DNA from: Streptomyces sannanensis | GTDB taxonomy: Bacteria > Actinomycetota > Actinomycetes > Streptomycetales > Streptomycetaceae | Direction: 5' to 3' | Assembly: GCF_039536205.1 (NCBI RefSeq) | Contig: NZ_BAAAYL010000001.1 | Span: 3,658,001-3,722,000, forward strand | DNA length: 64,000 nucleotides | Shown: positions 58,723 through 64,000 of the stretch, piece by piece | Layout: every line of letters begins with the position of its first letter | Numbering within the stretch: the stretch's first letter is position 1 | The notes under the pieces: model-generated | The model's database searches: none | Told to the model about the DNA's origin: nothing | The model's input: the letters and a program-made list of their open reading frames with translations, nothing else | Program-made: the position numbers and the translations under genes

Positions 58723-58758
58723 GACGACCCCCGCTCTCCCCCCCCGGCGGGGGTCGTC
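58723..58758. promoter_or_regulatory. Large hairpin in the HAD-ssd divergent region
   Basis: GACGACCCCCGC (58723-58734) pairs exactly with 58747-58758 across a C-rich 12-nt loop. It stands upstream of both genes, so it is more likely an attenuator or an isolating element than a 3' terminator. The rest of 58588-59041 (454 nt) contains promoters but no gene that I can see. Confidence 0.55.
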
Positions 58759-58932
58759 GCATGTCCGGACGCATTTTCGGTCGGTGGAGCCGTCAACTCC
58801 CCTTTTTCCGCAGCGTTGTGTTCCCTCACCGGGTGACTCCTCCATCCGTCAGGACTCGTCACGGTGCGTAGCGGTTGTGCTGCTTCCCGGAAGTCACCGG
58901 TACAGGTGAACGGGATATTCACAACGCATGAG

Positions 58933-58941
58933 TTGTCCACA
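58933..58941. promoter_or_regulatory. Exact DnaA box TTGTCCACA upstream of ssd
   Basis: TTGTCCACA is the preferred Streptomyces DnaA nonamer. It lies 101 nt before the ssd start in an AT-rich patch (58910-58970). A single box may mark DnaA control of ssd/tad transcription rather than an origin. Confidence 0.5.
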
Positions 58942-59041
58942 GTTTTCAACCAAGATCCACATTATTTCCGGGATCGCTGCACGGTGATTTCCGTCCACGA
59001 AGTCCGCGGACGCAGGGAATCACCGTCAGGGGGCGGAGATC

Positions 59042-60151
59042 GTGAACGGATCCATCACTTCCGGCATGCCGAAGGCCGCCGAGGGTCGGCGGGGCGGACC
59101 GCTGATCGTCACCGAGGACGCCGAGCTGCTCGACGACCTGCTGAGGCTGTGCGCGGCGGCCGGCGCCGAGCCTGAGGTGCACCACGGTCTGCCGGAGCGA
59201 GGGGGCGGCTGGGAGGCCGCCCCGCTGGTCCTGGTCGGCGACGACGCGGCGGGCCGGGTGCGCGGCGCCGTCCGCAGACCCGGTGTGTTCCTCGTCGGCC
59301 GGGACCAGGACGACCCCGATGTCTGGCGGCGGGCCGTCGAGATCGGAGCGGACCATGTACTCCGCCTGCCCGATGCGGAGCAGTGGCTGGTCGACCGGAT
59401 CGCGGACGCGGCAGAGGGTGTCGGAAGGCAGGCGCTCACCGTCGGAGTGATCGGCGGCCGCGGCGGCTCGGGGGCGTCCACGCTCGCCTGCGCCCTCGCG
59501 GTGACGGCGGCACGTGGCGGGCACCGCACGATGCTCGTCGATGGCGATCCACTCGGCGGCGGACTCGATGTGCTGCTCGGTGGGGAGCAGGCGGAGGGCA
59601 GACGCTGGCCCGACTTCGCGGCGTCCCGGGGACGGGTCGCCGGGGGAGCACTGGAGGAGTCGCTGCCCCGGCTGCACGCGCTGCGCGTCCTCAGCTGGGA
59701 CCGGGGCGACTCGGTGGTGATTCCCCCGGAGGCGATGCGCGCGGTGCTGGCCGCGGCCCGCAGGCGCGGCGGGCTGGTCGTCGTGGATCTGCCCCGGCGG
59801 GTCGACGAAGGCGTGGTGGAGGTGCTGGCGCAGCTCGACCTGGGACTGCTGGTCGTCCCGGCGGAGCTGCGGGCCGTGGCGGCGGCGAAGCGGGTGTCCT
59901 CCGTGGTCGGCATGCTGCTGCGCGATCTGCGTGTGGTGGTCCGCGGTCCGTACGCAGCCGGTCTCGACGAGGAATGGGTCGCGGAGGCGCTGGGCCTGCC
60001 GCTCGCGGGCGAGCTGCCGGCGGAGCCGGGGCTGCCCGCCGCGCTGGACAGAGGGGCGCCACCGGGGACCGATGCACGCGGGCCACTGGGCAGGTTCTGC
60101 GCGGCGTTCTGGGAGCAGGCACTGGCCGTGGGCGGGAGCGTGACGCCATGA
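59042..60151 (+). CDS. ssd: Septum-site-determining protein Ssd (CpaE/MinD-like)
   Basis: 369 aa, GTG start with GGGGGCGGAG 6 nt upstream. N-terminal receiver-like part (GPLIVTEDAELLDDLLRLCA), then a MinD-type ATPase: VGVIGGRGGSGASTLACALA at 134-153 has both Walker-A lysines replaced (by Arg and Ala), MLVDGDPLGGGLDVLLGG follows. Such Ssd proteins in actinobacteria interfere with septation and are always linked to tad genes; the pilus-localising CpaE role is the homologous alternative. Starts the tad operon; overlaps tadA (ATGA). Confidence 0.9.
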   Translation: MNGSITSGMPKAAEGRRGGPLIVTEDAELLDDLLRLCAAAGAEPEVHHGLPERGGGWEAAPLVLVGDDAAGRVRGAVRRPGVFLVGRDQDDPDVWRRAVEIGADHVLRLPDAEQWLVDRIADAAEGVGRQALTVGVIGGRGGSGASTLACALAVTAARGGHRTMLVDGDPLGGGLDVLLGGEQAEGRRWPDFAASRGRVAGGALEESLPRLHALRVLSWDRGDSVVIPPEAMRAVLAAARRRGGLVVVDLPRRVDEGVVEVLAQLDLGLLVVPAELRAVAAAKRVSSVVGMLLRDLRVVVRGPYAAGLDEEWVAEALGLPLAGELPAEPGLPAALDRGAPPGTDARGPLGRFCAAFWEQALAVGGSVTP

Positions 60152-61296
60152 GTGCCGGGCTGCTGGACGCGGTCCGGCAGCGGCTCGCGGAGACCGGGGC
60201 CGAGCCGACGCCGGCCAGGGTCGCGGCGGCGCTGCGCGCCCAGGGGCGGCTGCTGGGGGACACGGAAGTGCTGGGCGCGGCCGTGGAGCTGCGGTCCGAG
60301 CTGGTGGGGACGGGGCCCTTGGAGCCGTTGCTGGCGGATCCTTCCGTGACGGATGTGCTGGTGAGTGCGCCGGACCGGGTGTGGGTGGACCGGGGCGGCG
60401 GGCTGGAGCTGACCGGGGTGCGTTTCCCGGACGCGGCCGCAGTGCGTGGGCTGGCGCAGCGGCTGGCCGCGGTGGCGGGGCGCAGGCTGGACGACGCACG
60501 GCCATGGGCTGACGCCCGGTTGCCGGACGGCACACGGATGCATGCGGTGCTGCCGCCGGTCGCGGTGGGTTCGACCTGTCTCTCGCTGCGAGTGGTGCGG
60601 CCGAAGGCGTTCTCGCTGGAAGAGCTGCTCGCGGCGGGGACGGTTCCGCGGGGTGGTGACCAGGTGCTGCGAGCCCTCGTGGGGGCCCGGGTCTCGTATC
60701 TGATCAGCGGCGGCACGGGTTCGGGCAAGACCACCCTGCTGTCCACGCTGCTGGGTCTGGTCGGCCCGGCCGAGCGGATCGTGCTGGCCGAGGACTCGGC
60801 CGAGCTGCGGCCCGACCATCCGCACGTGGTGCGACTGGAGTCGCGGCCGGCGAACCAGGAGGGCGTGGGCCTGGTGACGCTCCAGGACCTGGTGCGGCAG
60901 GCCCTGCGGATGCGCCCCGACCGGCTGGTGGTCGGCGAGGTGCGCGGCGCCGAGGTCACTCAGTTGCTGGCCGCGCTGAACACCGGTCACGAGGGCGGGT
61001 GCGGGACCGTGCACGCCAATGCCGCGGCGGATGTTCCGGCGCGTCTGGAGGCCCTCGGCACCTCGGCGGGCCTCGGCAGGTCGGCGCTGCACAGCCAGTT
61101 GGCCGCCGCCTTGTCGGTGGTGGTCCACCTGGTACGGGACCGCGGCGGGCAGCGCCGGATCGCGGAGGTGCATGTGCTGGAACGGGACGCCGCCGGGCTG
61201 GTCGTGACGGTGCCGGCGCTGCGCTGGGGACCGGACGGATTCGTGTATGAGCGGGGCTGGGCGCGGCTGCGGTCGCTGGTCGGGGGCGCGCTGTGA
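60148..61296 (+). CDS. tadA: TadA/CpaF-type secretion ATPase
   Basis: 382 aa, type II/IV secretion ATPase. Walker A ISGGTGSGKTTLLSTLLG (188-196), Asp box VLAEDSAELRPDHPHVVRLE, Walker B DRLVVGEVRGAEVTQLLAAL, His box NTGHEGGCGTVHAN. Powers Tad pilus assembly. Complete; both ends overlap neighbours by 4 nt (ATGA, GTGA). Confidence 0.95.
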   Translation: MSAGLLDAVRQRLAETGAEPTPARVAAALRAQGRLLGDTEVLGAAVELRSELVGTGPLEPLLADPSVTDVLVSAPDRVWVDRGGGLELTGVRFPDAAAVRGLAQRLAAVAGRRLDDARPWADARLPDGTRMHAVLPPVAVGSTCLSLRVVRPKAFSLEELLAAGTVPRGGDQVLRALVGARVSYLISGGTGSGKTTLLSTLLGLVGPAERIVLAEDSAELRPDHPHVVRLESRPANQEGVGLVTLQDLVRQALRMRPDRLVVGEVRGAEVTQLLAALNTGHEGGCGTVHANAAADVPARLEALGTSAGLGRSALHSQLAAALSVVVHLVRDRGGQRRIAEVHVLERDAAGLVVTVPALRWGPDGFVYERGWARLRSLVGGAL

Positions 61297-62141
61297 CGGG
61301 GGCCGGGGCGACTGCGGCGGGTGCGGCGGTGTGCGCGGGGGCCGCGGTGTGGCTCGGGCCGGGCCGTGATCGGGGGCTGCGGCGGGCGCGGCTGATGTTC
61401 GGGCCGGCGGACGACCCTGTGCCGGTGTGGCGCCGCCCGGTGTCCGTCGTGCGGGGCCGGCTGGGGCGGGAGTGGCTGTGCCTGGTGGCCGCCGTGGGGA
61501 TCGCCGTGCTCGGGGAGTCGGTGCTGCCCCTGGTGGCGGGGGCGTTGGCGGTCCCGCTGGTGGGGCGTCGGCTGCGGGCCCGGGAACGCCGCCTGGCCGG
61601 GCTGCGGCGGGGCGCAGGAGCCGTCGCGCTGTGCGGCGCGGTGGCGGGTGAGCTGCGGGCCGGCCGGCAGCCGGGGCATGCGTTGTACGCCGCGGTGTCG
61701 GGCTCGGGAGCGCTGGGGCGGGCCGAGGCCGCGGTGCTGGCGGCGGCGCGGTTCGGCGGCGACGTGCCGGCCGCCCTGAGGCTGGCGTCGGGCGAGCCGG
61801 GGGCGGCCGGGCTTGCCGGAATGGCGGCCTGCTGGCAGGTGGCCGTGGCGGGCGGCGCCGGACTCGCGGCCGGGCTCGAACGGCTGGAGGGCGCGCTGCG
61901 GGCCGAGCACGACCAGAGGGAGGACCTGCGGGCGCAGCTGACGACGGCCCGGTCCACCGCGGTGGTGCTCGCGGTGATGCCGCTGGCGGGGCTGGTGCTG
62001 GGCACCGGACTCGGCGCGGAGCCGCTGCGGGTCCTGCTGCACACCCCGGCCGGGGTGGGCTGCCTGCTGGCGGCCGGAGTGCTGGAGGCAGCGGGCCTGA
62101 TCTGGGCCGGGCGGATCGTACGGAAGGGAGAAGGGCGATGA
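61293..62141 (+). CDS. tadB: TadB inner-membrane platform protein
   Basis: 282 aa of the T2SSF family: N-terminal spans (AAVGIAVLGESVLPLVAGAL), GAVALCGAVAGELRAGRQPG, cytosolic LEGALRAEHDQREDLRAQL, and C-terminal spans (VVLAVMPLAGLVLGTGLGAE; GCLLAAGVLEAAGLIWAG). Scaffold for pilin polymerisation with TadC. GTG start overlapping tadA stop, stop overlapping tadC start. Confidence 0.92.
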   Translation: MTGAGATAAGAAVCAGAAVWLGPGRDRGLRRARLMFGPADDPVPVWRRPVSVVRGRLGREWLCLVAAVGIAVLGESVLPLVAGALAVPLVGRRLRARERRLAGLRRGAGAVALCGAVAGELRAGRQPGHALYAAVSGSGALGRAEAAVLAAARFGGDVPAALRLASGEPGAAGLAGMAACWQVAVAGGAGLAAGLERLEGALRAEHDQREDLRAQLTTARSTAVVLAVMPLAGLVLGTGLGAEPLRVLLHTPAGVGCLLAAGVLEAAGLIWAGRIVRKGEGR

Positions 62142-62935
62142 GCGGGGAGGCTGTCCACCCGCTGTGGACGGTGGTGGCGGTGGTGGCGGCCGGCGCGTGG
62201 GCGGCTTCGGCGATGGCCCGTGGGAGACGCCATCGAAGGCTGCGCATACGGTCGGCCGCCCTGTTCGCGGCCGAGGAGGCGGACACGGCGAGGGCAGAGC
62301 CGCTGAGGTCGTGGCCTCGACAGTGGTGGCCGCGCGCGAGGCCCTGGGCGGCGCCACTTGGCGTGGTGGTCATTGGTCAGGTCTTCGTCGGCGGTGTGAC
62401 GGGTGCCGTACTCGGACTCGGTGCGGCGTACGGCCTGTGTCGGTGGCTGCGACGGCAGAAACCGGACGACGGGACGGAGGCGGTGCGGGAAGCGGCCGCC
62501 CGACAGCTGCCGCTGGCCGCGGATCTGCTGGCGGCCTGCCTCTCGGCGGGGGCGGGGCCGCGTGAGGCGGCGGAGGCGGTGGGGCGGTCACTGGGCGGTC
62601 CGGTCGGCGGCTGTCTGGACCGGGTCGCCGCTGAACTGCGGCTCGGCTGTGACCCGGCGGTGGCGTGGGGCCGGCTGGGTGCGATACCGCACGCGGAGGG
62701 GCTGTCCCGCTGTCTGGAGCGGGCCGCTTCGACCGGGGTTCCGGCTGCGGAGCCGGTGTCCCGGCTGGCCGACGGGCTCCGGGCGGAGCAGCGGCGCGCG
62801 GCGGAGGCTCGCGCCCGCAGGGCAGGGGTGCTGATCACGGGCCCGGTGGCCCTGTGCTTCCTGCCCGCTTTTCTGGCCGCCGGCGTGGCGCCGGTGGTGA
62901 TCGGCCTGGCGGGCGAGCTGCTGGGCGGCAAGTGA
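62138..62935 (+). CDS. tadC: TadC inner-membrane platform protein
   Basis: 265 aa, T2SSF family. PLAADLLAACLSAGAGPREA and EAVGRSLGGPVGGCLDRVAA, LRAEQRRAAEARARRAGVLI and a C-terminal span (PVALCFLPAFLAAGVAPVVI). Partners TadB. Followed 26 nt later by the pilin gene with a strong AGGAGG. Confidence 0.92.
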   Translation: MSGEAVHPLWTVVAVVAAGAWAASAMARGRRHRRLRIRSAALFAAEEADTARAEPLRSWPRQWWPRARPWAAPLGVVVIGQVFVGGVTGAVLGLGAAYGLCRWLRRQKPDDGTEAVREAAARQLPLAADLLAACLSAGAGPREAAEAVGRSLGGPVGGCLDRVAAELRLGCDPAVAWGRLGAIPHAEGLSRCLERAASTGVPAAEPVSRLADGLRAEQRRAAEARARRAGVLITGPVALCFLPAFLAAGVAPVVIGLAGELLGGK

Positions 62936-62961
62936 ACTCGACGTATGACCAGGAGGCTGAG

Positions 62962-63153
62962 ATGTACGGGCGGATCAGGCGGTGGGTGTGCCGGCGGCTG
63001 AGCGGTGATGCCGGAATGACGACGTCCGAGTATGCGATGGGCACGATCGCGGCATGTGCGTTCGCGGCGGTCCTCTACAAGGTGGTCACCAGCGGGGCCG
63101 TCGCTTCGGCGCTGCAATCGGTGATCGGGAAGGCGCTCGATGCGCAGTTCTGA
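62962..63153 (+). CDS. DUF4244/Flp-like pilin
   Basis: 63 aa with AGGAGG 7 nt before the ATG. A basic leader (MYGRIRRWVCRRLSGDAG), then MTTSEYAMGTIAACAFAAVL, with Glu at the +5-like position of a Flp pilin (T-S-E-Y) and a hydrophobic core helix. The leader peptidase TadV is not in view. Overlaps the next gene by 14 nt. Confidence 0.88.
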   Translation: MYGRIRRWVCRRLSGDAGMTTSEYAMGTIAACAFAAVLYKVVTSGAVASALQSVIGKALDAQF

Positions 63154-63503
63154 GCGATGGACGGACCGGGGCTCGGTGACGGCCGAGGCGGCGGTGGCGC
63201 TGCCGGCCCTGGCGCTGTTCGCACTGGCCCTGGTGTGGGCGCTGACGGCGGCCGCAGCGCAGATCCAGTGCGTGGATGCGGCCCGGGCGGGGGCGCGCGC
63301 CGCAGCCAGGTCCGAGCCGCGGGACGAGGCGCTGGCCGCCGCCCGCTCGGCGGCCCCGCGCGGCCAGGGTGACTCTGGGGCGTGCCGGCGATCTGTGGCG
63401 GGTGAGGGTGGAGGCGCCGACACCGGGGCCCGGTGCGCTGGCCCTGACGCTGAGAGCCGAGGCGGCCGCGTCGGCCGAGGATGCGGTGGGGGCGGCGCCA
63501 TGA
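63140..63503 (+). pseudogene. TadE-like minor pilin, frameshifted
   Basis: MRSSERWTDRGSVTAEAAVA, LPALALFALALVWALTAAAA and CVDAARAGARAAARSE are a normal TadE N-terminus. After SAAPR the family continuation ARVTLGRAGDLWRVRVEAPT to EDAVGAAP appears in the next frame, ending with a TGA at 63501-63503 that overlaps the tadG ATG. One extra G near 63362 explains it. As read, the frame continues for 260 aa through tadG. Real mutation, sequencing error and programmed shift are all possible. Confidence 0.8.
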
Positions 63504-63922
63504 CGCCGGGCAGCCGCTGGGCGCGCTGCGCGACGGCACCGGATCAGGGGTCGGCGACGGTGTGGACGGCCATGGCCGCGGCGGCGCTGTGTGTGGTGTT
63601 CGCGGTGGTCCTGGCCCTCGGTCAGGCGGTGGCCGCCCGCCATCGGGCGGGCGGGGCCGCGGACCTGGCGGCGCTCGCCGCGGCGGACCTGGCGCTTCTG
63701 GGCGCGTCCACCGCGTGCGCGCGGGCCGCCGAGGTGGCCGGGGCGCAGGGCGCCGAGCTGGTGCGGTGCACGGTGTTCGGTGAGGTCGCCGATGTGACGG
63801 CCCGGGCCCGCTTCGGCCCGTACGCCCCCGTGGTCCGCTCCCGTGCAGGCCCGCCGGGCGCGGCGGCCGGTTCGGCCACGGACGCCCCGGGGGGCCGGGA
63901 CGAGGACCCGGGCGGGGTCTAG
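63500..63922 (+). CDS. TadG-like/Rv3654c-type secreted protein
   Basis: 140 aa from ATG 63500 (ATGA overlap with the restored TadE frame). GSATVWTAMAAAALCVVFAV is the TadE/G-like N-terminal span, then AVAARHRAGGAADLAALAAA (typical AA-rich pseudopilin helix) and ACARAAEVAGAQGAELVRCT with VADVTARARFGP. Possibly a minor pilus component. Tail is disordered and Asp/Gly/Pro-rich. Its stop overlaps the convergent helicase stop. Confidence 0.85.
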   Translation: MTPGSRWARCATAPDQGSATVWTAMAAAALCVVFAVVLALGQAVAARHRAGGAADLAALAAADLALLGASTACARAAEVAGAQGAELVRCTVFGEVADVTARARFGPYAPVVRSRAGPPGAAAGSATDAPGGRDEDPGGV

Positions 63923-64000
63923 GGGCAGCCGTCGGCGGAGGGGGCGCCGCGGAGCAGTTCGGTCAGCAGGCGGACGGCGGCCCGTTTATGCAGGGGGTCG
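63919..64000 (-). CDS. DEAD/DEAH-box helicase, C-terminal 26 residues
   Basis: DPLHKRAAVRLLTELLRGAP then SADGCP and TAG. This matches, from memory, the very end of a large actinobacterial DEAD/DEAH helicase carrying a DUF1998 cysteine module (NDPLHKR after its CxxCxxC block). That helicase normally faces the tad operon. Partial, cut by the window edge. Confidence 0.75.
   Translation of the reverse strand, partial: DPLHKRAAVRLLTELLRGAPSADGCP

Noticed and set aside
58933-58941. Chromosomal replication origin
   Set aside because: Only one DnaA box; no box cluster and no dnaA/dnaN genes.
59026-62373. 1115-codon minus-strand frame across the tad operon
   Set aside because: Pro/Ala/Arg-rich antisense shadow of ssd-tadA-tadB.

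Overview
This 64 kb window is high-GC actinobacterial DNA and almost certainly a Streptomyces chromosome core segment. The evidence is GTG/TTG starts, GTGA/ATGA start-stop overlaps, WblA, XRE-DUF397 regulator pairs, an Ssd/Tad pilus locus, the ask-asd operon with an internal ribosome-binding site, and TAnnnT -10 boxes sitting 6-8 nt before start codons (leaderless genes). From memory, the gene order matches the purA to tad region of model streptomycetes.

Layout. 1-0.7 kb: 3' end of purA. 0.8-3.6 kb: small accessory patch with an XRE/DUF5753-DUF397 pair, two Streptomyces-type orphan proteins, a hicB-hicA toxin-antitoxin pair and a transporter remnant. 3.6-11.7 kb: GNAT acetyltransferase and Ser/Thr kinase (minus strand), a class III aminotransferase, then a GntR regulator coupled to a large GT2/membrane glycosyltransferase fusion. 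11.7-17.2 kb: SLATT protein, YbaB, recR (3' end caught in a 169-bp tandem duplication), DUF5063 protein, ask-asd. 17.5-20.2 kb: sigma factor with a coupled membrane protein, and SURF1.

20.3-30.1 kb is an accessory island. It holds broken methyltransferases, a Tn3 transposase scrap, a sigma factor with partner, a DUF433 antitoxin-like gene, a second XRE-DUF397 pair with a divergent HATPase gene, a broken GntR regulator and a truncated tyrosine integrase. It ends at a tRNA-Pro(CGG) gene, the arrangement expected of an old integrative element. An S9 peptidase that may be core sits inside it.

30.2-45.7 kb is core again: metallophosphoesterase, YqeY, class A penicillin-binding protein, wblA, two ArsA-type ATPases, DUF4177-RidA-NUDIX-MBL, an SPFH protein, Crp, nth, CoA-type NUDIX, MarP-like protease and a GH4 glycosidase. 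The GH4 stop codon lies inside a 336-bp MITE-like element with about 50-bp terminal inverted repeats. 46.4-56.5 kb: epoxide-hydrolase-like protein, holin-like protein, nhaA, acs, a SulP-carbonic anhydrase fusion, a deacetylase-like lipoprotein and a CooC/MinD-type ATPase. 56.6-64 kb: degenerate Fic-like protein, HAD phosphatase, then the ssd-tadA-tadB-tadC-pilin-tadE-tadG operon and the C-terminus of a DEAD/DEAH helicase.

No obviously new multi-gene system was found. The best leads are the MITE-supplied stop codon, the recR tail duplication, the tadE/tadG frameshift fusion, the tRNA-Pro island, and a DasR-like site upstream of acs.
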